A DNA stretch of 64,000 nucleotides from Qipengyuania aurantiaca. Its GTDB lineage: Bacteria > Pseudomonadota > Alphaproteobacteria > Sphingomonadales > Sphingomonadaceae. Both the position numbers and the translations under genes were made by a program. Of this stretch, positions 43,812 through 53,276 are shown piece by piece. The stretch lies in the NCBI RefSeq assembly GCF_019711375.1, contig NZ_CP081295.1, positions 1,178,001-1,242,000 of the forward strand. Direction: 5' to 3'. Numbering within the stretch: the first letter of the stretch is position 1; each line of letters opens with the position of its first letter. The notes under the pieces are model-generated. The model did no database searches, was not told the origin of the DNA, and saw only the letters and a program-made list of their open reading frames with translations.

Positions 43812-43938
43812 GGGCTTGCGGGTTAGGTCTGCGGGGGGAACAGGTCAATTGCTGGCGGGTTGAGGGCAGCAATGGAAGGGGACCATGACAGGCGCATGAC
43901 GCTTGCCACAGCCCCCGTGACAACTAAAGCAGGGGCCC

Positions 43939-45222
43939 ATGGACAAACTACTCGTACGCGGCGGCAATCGCCTCTCCGGCACCATTCCCATTTCTGGCGC
44001 GAAGAATGCGGCCCTGACGCTCATTCCCTGCGCGCTGCTGACCGAAGAGGCGGTGACGCTGCGCAATTTGCCGCGGCTTGCCGATATCGACGGCTTCCAG
44101 CACCTGATGACCCAGTTCGGGGTGAGCCACACCATTCCCGGCAAGCGCCCGGAAGAATTCGGCCGCAACGTCACCCTGGAAGCGATGCGCATCACCAGTT
44201 CGGTCGCGCCCTACGATCTCGTGCGCAAGATGCGCGCCTCGATCCTCGTTCTCGGCCCGCTGCTGGCCCGTACGGGCGAGGCGACCGTTTCGCTTCCCGG
44301 CGGCTGTGCCATCGGCAACCGTCCGATCGACCTGCATTTGAAGGCGCTCGAAGCCTTTGGCGCGACCATCGAACTGGCGCAGGGCTATGTTAAGGCCAGC
44401 GCACCCGATGGCGGCCTGCCCGGCGGCGAATTCGACTTCCCGGTCGTTTCCGTCGGCGCGACGGAAAATGCGGTCATGGCGGCGACGCTGTGCAACGGGA
44501 CCTCGATCCTGCGCAACGCCGCGCGAGAGCCGGAGATCGTCGATTTGTGCAACCTGCTCCTCGCCATGGGCGCGGAGATCGAGGGTGTGGGCACCTCCGA
44601 ACTCACCATCCACGGCGTGAAGAAGCTCCACGGTGCGACATACCGTGTCATGCCCGACCGCATCGAGGCGGGTTCCTATGCCTGCGCGGCGGCGATCACC
44701 GGCGGCGACGTGTTGCTCGGCGGCGCCGATGCCGGCGACATGGGCTCCACGCTCCACGCGCTGCGCAATATCGGCGTGACCGTAGAAACCGAGAAGGAAG
44801 GCGTGCGCGTTTCCGCCGACGGCCCGCTCAAGGCCTACAACCTCACCACCGCGCCGTTCCCGGGGCTCGCCACCGATATGCAGGCCCAGCTGATGAGCCT
44901 GCTGTGCAAGGCGGAAGGCACCAGCATCCTGAAGGAAACGATCTTCGAGAACCGATTCATGCACGTGCCGGAACTTACCCGCATGGGCGCGGATATCGAG
45001 ACCACGGGCCGCACGGCCATCGTGAAGGGACCGGTGGAGCTCACCGGTGCCGAGGTCATGGCGACGGACCTGCGCGCTTCGATGAGCCTCGTCATCGCCG
45101 GCCTTGCGGCCAAGGGCGAGACCACGGTCCGCCGCCTCTACCACCTCGATCGCGGGTATGAGCGGCTGGAAGAGAAATTGCAGCTTGTCGGCGCAGATAT
45201 CGAACGGGTGGGCGACGACTAG
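43939..45222 (+). CDS. murA: UDP-N-acetylglucosamine 1-carboxyvinyltransferase
   Basis: First committed step of peptidoglycan synthesis: transfers enolpyruvate from PEP to UDP-GlcNAc. 427 residues, normal length. The conserved Lys22 is in SGAKNAAL, and the active-site cysteine is present in [16 protein letters not shown] (Cys123), the residue attacked by fosfomycin. [15 protein letters not shown] near the end is also characteristic. It is followed 73 bases later by a small hypothetical gene on the same strand. Confidence 0.97.
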   Translation: MDKLLVRGGNRLSGTIPISGAKNAALTLIPCALLTEEAVTLRNLPRLADIDGFQHLMTQFGVSHTIPGKRPEEFGRNVTLEAMRITSSVAPYDLVRKMRASILVLGPLLARTGEATVSLPGGCAIGNRPIDLHLKALEAFGATIELAQGYVKASAPDGGLPGGEFDFPVVSVGATENAVMAATLCNGTSILRNAAREPEIVDLCNLLLAMGAEIEGVGTSELTIHGVKKLHGATYRVMPDRIEAGSYACAAAITGGDVLLGGADAGDMGSTLHALRNIGVTVETEKEGVRVSADGPLKAYNLTTAPFPGLATDMQAQLMSLLCKAEGTSILKETIFENRFMHVPELTRMGADIETTGRTAIVKGPVELTGAEVMATDLRASMSLVIAGLAAKGETTVRRLYHLDRGYERLEEKLQLVGADIERVGDD

Positions 45223-45295
45223 GGGAGTCTTGCGGACCTTTCGCCGTGGCCGACCGTTGAGGGGTGTAAGTCACTTATTCGAAAGGGAAGCAGAC

Positions 45296-45520
45296 ATGAT
45301 CCTCAAGCTCGCAGCACTCGGTGCCCTCGGCTATCTCGGCTATCGCACCTACGAAAAGAACCGCGTCGACCAGAACGGCGTCGCCTTTGCCGGAGGCGAG
45401 CCGGAAGGCAACTTCCGTAACGCCGGTTCCGAATCGACCGCGTCGCACGATGCCATGAGCTCGACCGACGAAGCGCTCGACGAAACCTATCCGGCGAGCG
45501 ACGCAACCGCCAAATACTAA
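45296..45520 (+). CDS. Small protein of unknown function (74 residues)
   Basis: A short hydrophobic start (MILKLAALGALGYLGYRTYE) precedes a polar, Ser/Asp/Glu-rich tail. The end DEALDETYPASDATAKY resembles the DExxxESFPASDPP motif seen at the end of many small bacterial proteins of unknown role. AAGGGAAG lies 5 bases before the ATG. The stop overlaps the end of the convergent ribbon-helix-helix gene by four bases. Confidence 0.75.
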   Translation: MILKLAALGALGYLGYRTYEKNRVDQNGVAFAGGEPEGNFRNAGSESTASHDAMSSTDEALDETYPASDATAKY

Positions 45521-45816
45521 GGCGCGCGATCAACAGAATTTGAAGGGGCGGCGGAAGCGATTTCGTCGCCCTTTTGGTTGCCCGGCGTCAATTCATGGGT
45601 GGCCAGCCATACTCTTATCGCCCCTGCCAAGCCGGGCGGCGTTTCGCTGCGAATCCGCTCGGCATCGATCATGGCGACAAGCGCGCTCACCGCGACACCA
45701 CGCCGCGCTGCGGCCGCGCGCAGCAGGTCCCAGAACACCGGTTCGAGGCTGATCGATGTGCGATGTCCGTCGATGCGGATCGAGTGCTTTACTGGCGGGT
45801 GGTAGGGCGTGGTCAT
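45517..45816 (-). CDS. Ribbon-helix-helix domain protein (RHH_4 type)
   Basis: 99-residue putative DNA-binding protein. KHSIRIDGHRTSISLEPVFW (beta strand plus first helix) and LLRAAAARRGVAVSALVAMI (second helix), then AIRVWLATHEL match the RHH_4 family (PF13467), an alphaproteobacterial group whose targets are mostly unknown. The ATG at 45816 follows AAGAAG; a start five codons earlier has no such site. Convergent with the 74-residue gene and divergent from the next gene. Confidence 0.83.
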   Translation of the reverse strand: MTTPYHPPVKHSIRIDGHRTSISLEPVFWDLLRAAAARRGVAVSALVAMIDAERIRSETPPGLAGAIRVWLATHELTPGNQKGDEIASAAPSNSVDRAP

Positions 45817-45900
45817 GGAAGCTTCTTGCATGCCGAAGCGGAGAGTGGAACAATCATTCCGCTGCGAGCAGGCCTCGCTGGACTGGATCGTGCGGTGGAC

Positions 45901-46620
45901 ATGAGTGCAGAAACAGACCTAGCAAAGGATCCGGATCCCCCGTCCGAAACGGGACCTGCGGGCGATCCGTCGGCGTTGGATCGCGGTGTGATCTACAGCC
46001 CGCGCGAGCTAGCGGCGATGGAGAGACGCGAGCGGTTGAGCGGATGGCTCCTTCTGTCGCTTGCCGGAGCTGCGGTGGTGGCCGGGATATTCTTTTTCCG
46101 CACCTTTTCGGAAGACATCGCTCTCAATGACGACTTCGTTCCGATCGACCGCGGCGAGCCGGAAGCGGAGCCTGACGAACCCTTCGTCTGGGGTCAGCCG
46201 CGTGCAACACCCACGAGCCAAGAAACCGCATCTCCCGTCGCTGCAAGCACACCTGCCACCCGGCGGGCGGGGGAAGCCGAAGAGGTGGCCACTGCGACAC
46301 CGGAATTCGAGGAGCGAGAGTTCAACTTTCCCGGACCGCCCGAATTGCCCGCCGTCCCGACTTTTGCCGGCCCACCGGCGGGGACAGTCGATCGCGAGAC
46401 GGCAAGGGCGCTTCGCACGGGCCTGACCCAGCCCTGGAGCGAACGCGGGCAGCGCGGATATGTGCTTGTCAGCAAAGCGGTCGCCTATGGCAGCCGCGAA
46501 TGCCGTCAGATCAGCTACACGCGCTTCCAAGAGGACGGGCAAGCCAGTTCACCCTCCACCCAATGGTGCCGCATCGGGACAGACGGCAAGTGGCGCAAGG
46601 ATGCGCGCGGCCCCGAATAG
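45901..46620 (+). CDS. Single-span membrane protein with Pro/Ala linker, unknown function
   Basis: 239 residues: a cytoplasmic N-terminus (about 1-45), a single membrane span (LSGWLLLSLAGAAVVAGIFFF), a long Pro/Glu/Ala/Thr-rich linker (about 80-150) and a compact C-terminal domain (about 160-239) with two cysteines (SRECRQISYTRF and TQWCRIGTDGKWR) that could form a disulfide bond outside the membrane. The C-terminal part resembles small surface-antigen-like domains but no family is certain. The ATG at 45901 is the only good start; its ribosome binding site is weak. Confidence 0.7.
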   Translation: MSAETDLAKDPDPPSETGPAGDPSALDRGVIYSPRELAAMERRERLSGWLLLSLAGAAVVAGIFFFRTFSEDIALNDDFVPIDRGEPEAEPDEPFVWGQPRATPTSQETASPVAASTPATRRAGEAEEVATATPEFEEREFNFPGPPELPAVPTFAGPPAGTVDRETARALRTGLTQPWSERGQRGYVLVSKAVAYGSRECRQISYTRFQEDGQASSPSTQWCRIGTDGKWRKDARGPE

Positions 46621-46625
46621 GCGCC

Positions 46626-47351
46626 TCAATACATATGCTGGCCGCCGTTGATGCTCATGGTGGAGCCGGTCACGAATTCGGCGTGGTCCGAACACAGGAA
46701 GCTGACCCCGCGCGCGATTTCGCTGGCTTTGCCGAGGCGGCCGACGGGGATTTTGGCGACGATCTTTTCGAGCACCGGTTCGGGCACGGCGGCCACCATG
46801 TCGGTGTCGATATAGCCCGGTGCAATGGCGTTGACGGTAATGCCAAAGCGCGCGCCTTCCTGCGCCAGCGCCTTGGTAAACCCGTGGATGCCGCTTTTCG
46901 CCGCCGCATAATTCACCTGGCCGTACTGGCCCGCCTGCCCGTTGATCGAGCCGATGTTGACGATGCGGCCCCAGCCGCGATCCTTCATTCCGGCGAAAGT
47001 CGCCTTGGCCATATTGAAACAGCCGCCGAGATTGGTGCGCATGACCGCATCCCAGTCGTCATAGCTCATCTTCAGGAGCGTGCCGTCGCGCGTGATCCCG
47101 GCGTTGTTGACCACGATCTCGATCGGGCCATGTTCCTCTTCGACCTGCTTGCAGGCGGCCTGTACCGCTTCGTAATCGCCGACGTCGAACTTGACCGTCG
47201 GGATACCGGTTTCCTCGGTGAACTTCCGGGCCGCATCGTCATTGCCAGCATAGTTGGCGACAACGGAGCAACCGCGCTCGTCACGCAGGCGTTCGCAAAT
47301 GGCGCGTCCGATACCGCGCGTTCCCCCGGTCACGATGGCAATACGTCCCAT
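46626..47351 (-). CDS. phaB: Acetoacetyl-CoA reductase
   Basis: NADPH-dependent short-chain dehydrogenase that makes (R)-3-hydroxybutyryl-CoA for polyhydroxyalkanoate. 241 residues. The cofactor loop is TGGTRGIGRAI, NNAGITRDG is the conserved NNAG block, and the catalytic set is Ser in INIGSINGQ, Tyr in VNYAAAKSG with Lys four residues later. The sequence GQAGQYGQVNYAAAKSG and the ending STMSINGGQHMY are typical of PhaB, distinguishing it from FabG. Neither phaA nor phaC lies in the window, so the pathway is split. Convergent with the preceding gene. Confidence 0.92.
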   Translation of the reverse strand: MGRIAIVTGGTRGIGRAICERLRDERGCSVVANYAGNDDAARKFTEETGIPTVKFDVGDYEAVQAACKQVEEEHGPIEIVVNNAGITRDGTLLKMSYDDWDAVMRTNLGGCFNMAKATFAGMKDRGWGRIVNIGSINGQAGQYGQVNYAAAKSGIHGFTKALAQEGARFGITVNAIAPGYIDTDMVAAVPEPVLEKIVAKIPVGRLGKASEIARGVSFLCSDHAEFVTGSTMSINGGQHMY

Positions 47352-47490
47352 AAATCATCTCTCCCCGGCTATTCCGTAGCGTCAGCCCTGTCCTAGGCAT
47401 GGACAGGTGTCAGGGTAAAGACAAACCCGCAGGCGCAAGGGTTCCGCGGTTTCGTATTCTTGTCGGGGGTTGGCCGGTCAGGCCGGGCGA

Positions 47491-48264
47491 TCAGAAGCGG
47501 ATCTGCGTGCCCACGTAGACAGCCTGGTCGTCTTCCAGCCCGTCAGTCAGGGGGCCGAGACGGTCGCGATCCTGCGACAGGCGAACGCCGGCGGTCACGT
47601 CGAGATTGCGGCTGAGGCGATAGGCACCGCCAAGGTCGACCTGCTGCGTCCCGGCGCCGGCGATCGTGCGCGGGCGGCTGCCGGCCAGACCCTTGCTCTC
47701 GAGCGCGATGCGCGACTTGAAGCGGCTGGGCTTGCCGTCATCCTCACCCGCTTCGTAGGTACCAAGATCGGGCATGGAGATGTCCTGCAGCCCTTCGGCC
47801 ACAGCCGCGGCGGAGACGCTGCGAGTCGGCTGGGCGAAGCTCTGGTAGCCGCGCGCGATGCCGAGATTGTAGCGCGTGGGCGCAACGGGCAGGCCGATTT
47901 CGACCGCTTCGCCCTGGGCGAGCGGTTCGGTCTGGGCACGGCCCGACAGGCTGCGCGCCATCGCATCGTCGACGCGGACGGCGAAATTCACCGTGCGATC
48001 GCGCTGCGGGCCGGGCTTGCTCGCCGGGGTGAAGCGCAGCGCATCGGTGCCGACGAGCTGCGCAACTTTCTGCGCCAGCTCGGGATCGGCCCCGGCCGGC
48101 GTGAAAGGAAGATATTCGGAAGGCTGCGCGGCTTGCACGCTTTCCGCAGGGGCGGATGCAGAGACCGCGAGACCGGCACCCGGCACGGCCAGCGCCAGGC
48201 AGGCGACAGCCAGCATGGTCGGCGAAAGCCGGCCCTTGCCCTTGCTGTCGATCATCGTGCCCAT
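47491..48264 (-). CDS. Exported protein of unknown function, possibly outer-membrane
   Basis: 257 residues with an N-terminal signal-like segment (LSPTMLAVACLALAVPGAG and an Ala-rich cleavage region). After a linker the second half alternates polar and hydrophobic residues in beta-strand fashion (FKSRIALESKG, QQVDLGGAYRLSRNL, DVTAGVRLSQDRDR) and the chain ends in aromatic AVYVGTQIRF, as outer-membrane beta-barrel proteins do. No named family. GAGG precedes the ATG at 48264; an ATG three codons later is possible. Transcribed alone. Confidence 0.7.
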   Translation of the reverse strand: MGTMIDSKGKGRLSPTMLAVACLALAVPGAGLAVSASAPAESVQAAQPSEYLPFTPAGADPELAQKVAQLVGTDALRFTPASKPGPQRDRTVNFAVRVDDAMARSLSGRAQTEPLAQGEAVEIGLPVAPTRYNLGIARGYQSFAQPTRSVSAAAVAEGLQDISMPDLGTYEAGEDDGKPSRFKSRIALESKGLAGSRPRTIAGAGTQQVDLGGAYRLSRNLDVTAGVRLSQDRDRLGPLTDGLEDDQAVYVGTQIRF

Positions 48265-48606
48265 CGAACGCCTCTATCCCCACAATTTGCGGTGTCCGTG
48301 CCATCATAAGGCATGTCCCGCTGAACGGTTCCCGAACGAAGGCGCCTGAGGCGACTCCGGTACGGATAAAGAAAGCTACGCCCTTCGTCGGGGCTTGGCC
48401 AGCTTTTCCACAGGGACTGGCCCATCCTCGTACAGACTGTTGCCTCACGCACACAGGTACCCTTGCGATTAAGCGCGCATTCACGCGCCCACAGTGCCTA
48501 TGGGGATGGCCGGTGACGGCGGGAAGGCAGCGCTTGCCCCTGTCCGCGCAGGCTTTATAGAGCCGCAAGACACGATTTCGTCGCACAAGTTTGCCAAGGA
48601 CCGTTC
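48265..48606. other. 342-base non-coding gap with divergent promoters
   Basis: Separates the divergent genes at 47491 and 48607 and should hold both promoters. A GGCGCCTGAGGCG stretch and a TTTTCCACA close to a DnaA box (48395 region) were seen, but no repeated pattern. I find no ORF or structured RNA in it. Confidence 0.5.
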
Positions 48607-49056
48607 ATGACCGCATTCCGCACCTTCCGCCGTCCCGCCGCCATCGCCCTGCTCGGCGTGGCCAGCCTCGGCCTTGCGTCCTGCGGCAGCCCCGATCGTC
48701 CGCGCGCTGATCTTGCGGCGGCGCAGGTGTCCACCATCGGCGTGAACTCCTACCTCTGGCGCGCCAGCCTTGAAGCGGTCAGCTTTGCACCGCTCCTCCA
48801 GGCCGACAGCAATGGCGGCGTGATCGTGACCGACTGGTACGCCAATCCGAGCAATCCGGGCGAGCGTGTGAAGATGACCATTTCGATCCTCGACACCGAT
48901 CTTCGCGCCGACGCGCTGCGCGTGGCCGCCAGCCGCCAGCTCAACCAGGCCGGCACCTGGGTTGATGCCCCGGTCCAGGCCGCGACGGTCCAGAAGCTGG
49001 AAGACATCATCCTGACCAAGGCGCGCGAACTGCGCCGCCAGGCCATCGCCGACTAA
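48607..49056 (+). CDS. DUF3576 domain lipoprotein
   Basis: 149 residues with a lipoprotein signal ending LASC (Cys26). [29 protein letters not shown] and [12 protein letters not shown] match DUF3576, an alphaproteobacterial envelope family of unknown function that commonly precedes leuS and lptE. AAGGA lies 6 bases before the ATG. A 166-base gap with a repeat element separates it from leuS. Confidence 0.9.
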   Translation: MTAFRTFRRPAAIALLGVASLGLASCGSPDRPRADLAAAQVSTIGVNSYLWRASLEAVSFAPLLQADSNGGVIVTDWYANPSNPGERVKMTISILDTDLRADALRVAASRQLNQAGTWVDAPVQAATVQKLEDIILTKARELRRQAIAD

Positions 49057-49087
49057 TCCGGCCGATAACGGGCTCCAAACCGGCATT

Positions 49088-49142
49088 CGCTGCGCTTCCG
49101 GTGCTCACGACCTGAGAGGTCGCTGCGCGCCGGTTCTCGCGC
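49088..49142. repeat. Direct-repeat/hairpin element between the DUF3576 gene and leuS
   Basis: Two similar 22-base units (49088-49109 and 49121-49142, both starting CGCTGCGC and containing CCGGT) flank a perfect hairpin, CGACCT (49108-49113), loop GAG, AGGTCG (49117-49122). The arrangement, a variable palindrome between two CGCTGCGC units, is familiar from sphingomonad intergenic DNA. It lies 81 bases before the leuS start. Confidence 0.55.
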
Positions 49143-49222
49143 CTACCGCTTTTCGCTCCGTTCTAGGCCGGATACGCTCAGAGCGGGTTCCATTCGCGCC
49201 TGAAATCCTTACAGGCAGGCGC

Positions 49223-51736
49223 ATGAGTGACACCCGTTTCAATCCGGCCGAGGCCGACTCGCGCTGGCAAGCCGCCTGGGACCAGGCGCAGACCTTCCGC
49301 GCCGACAGCAATTCCGACAAGCCCAAGAGCTACGTGCTCGAGATGTTCCCCTATCCTTCGGGGCGCATCCACATCGGCCATGTGCGCAACTACACGATGG
49401 GCGACGTGCTGGCGCGCTACAAGAAGGCGACCGGTCACGAGGTGCTGCACCCTATGGGCTGGGACGCTTTCGGCATGCCGGCGGAAAACGCCGCGATGGA
49501 AAAGGGCGTGCACCCGGGCGGCTGGACCCGTGACAATATCGAACACATGAAGGCGCAATTGAAGCGCCTCGGCTTCGCGCTCGACTGGTCACGCGAGCTG
49601 GCGACCTGCGAGCCCGACTATTACGGCCACGAGCAGGCGCTCTTCATCGATCTGTACGAGGCAGGCCTCGTTTATCGCAAGGAAAGCGAGGTCAACTGGG
49701 ATCCGGTCGACATGACCGTGCTCGCCAACGAGCAGGTGATCGACGGCAAGGGCTGGCGCTCGGGCGCGGAAGTCGAGAAGCGCAAGCTGAACCAGTGGTT
49801 CCTCAAGATCACCGACTTTGCCGAGGAACTGCTCGAAGGGTTGGGCAGCCTCGAGAACTGGCCCGACAAGGTCCGGCTGATGCAGGAAAACTGGATCGGC
49901 AAGTCCAAGGGTCTCGAATTCAGCTTCGACCTTTCGAACGGCGAGAAGCTGCCGGTCTACACGACGCGTCCCGACACGATCTTCGGGGCGAGTTTTGTTG
50001 CGGTCGCCGCCGATCACCCGGTCGCGCAGGGAATCGACAGCGACGAGGCACGCGCTTTCATTGCCGAGTGCAAGAAGGGCGGCACCACCGCTGCCGAACT
50101 CGAAACCGCGGAAAAACTCGGCTTCGACACCGGCATCACAGCGAAGCACCCCTTCACCGGCGCGGACCTGCCGGTCTACATCGCGAACTTCGTGCTGATA
50201 AATTACGGCACCGGCGCCATCATGGCGGTCCCGGGGCATGACAGCCGCGACTTCGAATTCGCAACCAAATACGGCCTTCCGATCCCGCGCGTCGTCGCCC
50301 CGAGCGTCGAGGATGCGGGCAAGGGTTTCGAGGGCGAAGCCGAAGCGGGCGACGGCGTGATCGTCAACTCCGACTTCCTCGACGGGATGGAAGTGGAAGA
50401 CGCCAAGCGCGAAATCATACGCCGCATCGAGGAACAGGGCCGCGGGACGGGCAAGACCGTCTGGCGCCTGCGCGACTGGGGCGTTTCGCGCCAGCGTTAC
50501 TGGGGGACGCCCATCCCCTTCATCCATTGCGATAGCTGCGGCGTGGTGCCCGCACCCAAGGACAGCCTGCCGATTACGCTGCCCGAGGATGTCGACTTCC
50601 AGACCCCGGGCAACCCGCTTCTGCGCCACGAAACGTGGAAGCATGTCGATTGCCCCAAATGCGGCGGCAAGGCCGAGCGTGAAACCGACACGCTCGACAC
50701 TTTCGTAGACTCAAGCTGGTATTTCCTGCGCTTTGCGAGTCAGCCTGCCGACAAGCCGTTCGATGCGGAAGAAGTCGCCAAGTGGCTCCCGGTCGAACAG
50801 TATATCGGCGGTATCGAGCACGCGATCCTGCACCTGCTCTATGCGCGCTTCTGGACTCGCGCGCTCGCCCACATGGGCCAGATCGAGGTGAAGGAACCCT
50901 TCGCTTCGCTGTTCACGCAAGGCATGGTCACGCATGAGACCTACAGCCGCAAGGACGGTGGCAAGACCGTCTATTACGCGCCCGACGAGATCAGTCGCGA
51001 GGCGGAGCGCGCGCTCCTGAAAGACGATGGCGGCGAGGTCGAAATCGGCCGCGTCATCAAGATGTCGAAGTCGAAAAAGAACGTCGTCGACCCCGACACG
51101 ATCATCGACACCTACGGCGCCGACGCGGTGCGCTGGTTCATGCTCTCCGACAGCCCGCCCGAGCGCGATCTTCCCTGGTCGGAAGCGGGCATCGAGGGTT
51201 GCTCGCGCTTCGTCCACCGCTTGTGGCGCCTGTTCGCGGCCTATGACGCGGGCGCGTCGGGCGAGGACAAGGCCCTGCTGCGCAAGACCCACCAGACCGT
51301 CGCCGCGGTGGCCGAGGATATCGAGGCGCTGGGCTTCAACAAGGCCGTCGCGCGCATTTATGAACTCACCGGCGCGGTCGAGAAGGCTGTACCGTCGGCA
51401 AGCCGTAGCCAGGCGATCCGCACGCTGGTCCAGCTCGTCGCCCCGATGATGCCGCACCTTGCCGAAGAGGCATGGGCCGGCCTTGGCGAAACCGGCATGG
51501 TCGCCGACGCGGCTTGGCCCGAAGTTGATCCGGCCCTGCTGGTCGAGGACGAGGTGACCATCGCCGTCCAGCACAAGGGCAAGCTGCGCGACACGCTGAC
51601 CGCACCCAAGGGTGCTTCGAAGGAAGATCTTGAGGCGATGGCGCTGGCATCGGAGAAGGTCCAGCGGTCACTCGACGGTGCAGAAGTGCGCAAGGTCATT
51701 GTCGTGCCCGACAGATTGGTGAATATCGTTACCTGA
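49223..51736 (+). CDS. leuS: Leucine--tRNA ligase
   Basis: Class I synthetase of 837 residues that charges tRNA-Leu. [13 protein letters not shown] carries the HIGH motif (near residue 50), the CP1 editing domain spans roughly residues 230-420 ([23 protein letters not shown]), [10 protein letters not shown] and CPKCGGKA supply zinc-type cysteines, and [13 protein letters not shown] has the KMSKS loop near residue 612. The C-terminal anticodon domain is intact. No Leu-rich leader peptide is visible upstream, unlike thrS. The stop overlaps the lptE start by one base (TGATG). Confidence 0.97.
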   Translation: MSDTRFNPAEADSRWQAAWDQAQTFRADSNSDKPKSYVLEMFPYPSGRIHIGHVRNYTMGDVLARYKKATGHEVLHPMGWDAFGMPAENAAMEKGVHPGGWTRDNIEHMKAQLKRLGFALDWSRELATCEPDYYGHEQALFIDLYEAGLVYRKESEVNWDPVDMTVLANEQVIDGKGWRSGAEVEKRKLNQWFLKITDFAEELLEGLGSLENWPDKVRLMQENWIGKSKGLEFSFDLSNGEKLPVYTTRPDTIFGASFVAVAADHPVAQGIDSDEARAFIAECKKGGTTAAELETAEKLGFDTGITAKHPFTGADLPVYIANFVLINYGTGAIMAVPGHDSRDFEFATKYGLPIPRVVAPSVEDAGKGFEGEAEAGDGVIVNSDFLDGMEVEDAKREIIRRIEEQGRGTGKTVWRLRDWGVSRQRYWGTPIPFIHCDSCGVVPAPKDSLPITLPEDVDFQTPGNPLLRHETWKHVDCPKCGGKAERETDTLDTFVDSSWYFLRFASQPADKPFDAEEVAKWLPVEQYIGGIEHAILHLLYARFWTRALAHMGQIEVKEPFASLFTQGMVTHETYSRKDGGKTVYYAPDEISREAERALLKDDGGEVEIGRVIKMSKSKKNVVDPDTIIDTYGADAVRWFMLSDSPPERDLPWSEAGIEGCSRFVHRLWRLFAAYDAGASGEDKALLRKTHQTVAAVAEDIEALGFNKAVARIYELTGAVEKAVPSASRSQAIRTLVQLVAPMMPHLAEEAWAGLGETGMVADAAWPEVDPALLVEDEVTIAVQHKGKLRDTLTAPKGASKEDLEAMALASEKVQRSLDGAEVRKVIVVPDRLVNIVT

Positions 51737-52236
51737 TGCGCATTCTCGTCCTCATGCTTGCCGCGCTGGCGCTGACCAGCTGTTCGCTCCGTCCCATGTA
51801 TGCGGGCGGCGGCAGCGGGGCGGTGGCGCAGGGGCTGGCGGCGGTCGACGTGCCGCCGATTCCGGGCAAGGCCGGATGGCTGGTTCGCAACGCGCTCAAC
51901 GACAAGCTGGGCGCGGCCGGCGTCACCAGCTTTCGCTACCGGCTCGACGTGCGCCTCGACGACAGCCTCGAAGGCCTCGCCGTGCTGGCCGACGACACGG
52001 TGAGCCGCGAGCGCCGCACACTGCGCGCGCGCTACCAGCTGGTCGATGCGGGCACAGGCGAAATCCTGCTCGACGCGACCGAAGGGACTGACGCCGGGAT
52101 CGACGTGGTGTCGAGCGAATACGCCACCATCGCGGCCGAAAACACCGCGCTCGAAAACCTCAGCCGCGAGATCGCGGACCGGATCGTGACGCGCGTCGCC
52201 CTGACGCTGCGCGACCGCAATTCGGGCGACCAGTGA
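51736..52236 (+). CDS. lptE: LPS-assembly lipoprotein LptE
   Basis: Outer-membrane lipoprotein that plugs LptD and completes lipopolysaccharide insertion. 166 residues; lipoprotein signal with LALTSC (Cys16) and the conserved SLRPMYAGG after it. The body (VDVPPIPGKAGWLVRNALND, RLDVRLDDS, SREIADRIVTRVAL) matches the alphaproteobacterial LptE pattern. It sits between leuS and holA, the standard order, overlapping both. Confidence 0.9.
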   Translation: MRILVLMLAALALTSCSLRPMYAGGGSGAVAQGLAAVDVPPIPGKAGWLVRNALNDKLGAAGVTSFRYRLDVRLDDSLEGLAVLADDTVSRERRTLRARYQLVDAGTGEILLDATEGTDAGIDVVSSEYATIAAENTALENLSREIADRIVTRVALTLRDRNSGDQ

Positions 52237-53276
52237 AGCTCACCAGCCGCGATTTTGCCGCCAAGTCGCGCGACGTCGCGGCGAACTGCTCGGTTTTCTT
52301 CTTTTGCGGCCAGGACGAAGCGGGCGCGAGCGCGGCGGCCAACGACATCGCCGCCATGCTACCCGAACCCGGCGAACGGGTCGAGATACCGGGCGCCGAA
52401 CTGCGCACCGATCCCGCCAAACTGGGCGACGAGGCGCGTTCCACCTCGCTCTTCGGCGACAAGCGCCACATCTGGTCGCGCGTGGCCGGGGACGAGGCGC
52501 ACGAAGCGCTCAAGACGCTGCTGGAAACGGGCGACATGGGCGCGGGCGAGGCCTGCCCCGTCATCGTCGTCGCCAGCTCGGCCACCGACAAGTCGCGCAC
52601 CGCCAAGCTGCTTGAAAAGCGCAAGGATGCGGTGGTTGCGATGTTCTATCCGCCCGATTTGCGTTCGGTGACGCAAAGCGTGCGCGGCATGGGCGATGCG
52701 GCGGGGCTGAAGCTGGACGGAGCGGTGGCCGAACGGATCGCGCGCGCGGCCAATCTCGACGTGCGGCTGGCGCAAAGCGAGGTGACCAAGCTCGCCACCT
52801 ATCTTGACGCAACTCCCCAGTCGCCGCGTCCGGCGACGATGGAGCACCTCGACGCGATTGGTGCCGCGAGCGAGGAGGACGGCTTTGCCAGCCTCGTCAA
52901 CGCGGTGCTGGCGGGGCAGGGGCCTAAGGTCGCCACCGAGATCGCGCGGATGAAGCAGATCGGGCTCAATCCTGTCGGCACGTTGCTCGCTATCGAACGA
53001 CGTGCGGCACAGCTGGCGCGGATTTCTGCGGCGCTGGGCAATCGCCGCTACCAGGATCTCGACAAGGGCGAGAAGGCGCGGCTCGGTATCTTCTGGAAGG
53101 AAGAGCGCGATATCGCCGAACAGGTGCAGCGGTGGCGTGGCCCCAAGCTTGATCGCCTCACACTGCGCCTGACCGAACTGCACCGCGAATTGCTGACTAA
53201 CAGCCAGTCCTCGGAACTGCTGCTGGCCCAAGGCCTGACCGGGATTGCGAGGGTGGCTGGCGCGGGTCGCCGCTAG
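52233..53276 (+). CDS. holA: DNA polymerase III subunit delta
   Basis: Clamp-loader subunit that opens the sliding clamp. 347 residues with the three-domain fold of HolA: an N-terminal ATPase-like domain without a P-loop (FFFCGQDEAGASAAANDIA), a middle domain (GAASEEDGFASLVNAVL) and the collar helix (LTLRLTELHRELLTNSQ). It starts with GTG overlapping the lptE stop (GTGA). Its TAG shares the palindrome CTAG with the stop of the convergent nucleotidyltransferase gene. Confidence 0.92.
   Translation: MKLTSRDFAAKSRDVAANCSVFFFCGQDEAGASAAANDIAAMLPEPGERVEIPGAELRTDPAKLGDEARSTSLFGDKRHIWSRVAGDEAHEALKTLLETGDMGAGEACPVIVVASSATDKSRTAKLLEKRKDAVVAMFYPPDLRSVTQSVRGMGDAAGLKLDGAVAERIARAANLDVRLAQSEVTKLATYLDATPQSPRPATMEHLDAIGAASEEDGFASLVNAVLAGQGPKVATEIARMKQIGLNPVGTLLAIERRAAQLARISAALGNRRYQDLDKGEKARLGIFWKEERDIAEQVQRWRGPKLDRLTLRLTELHRELLTNSQSSELLLAQGLTGIARVAGAGRR

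Noticed and set aside
48390-48405. DnaA-box-like TTTTCCACA
   Set aside because: A single imperfect match in an ordinary intergenic region, without an AT-rich segment or clustering, does not support an origin.
49057-49222. Leucine-rich leader peptide before leuS, by analogy with thrS
   Set aside because: No ATG-started ORF with Leu codon run was found; only the repeat element is there.
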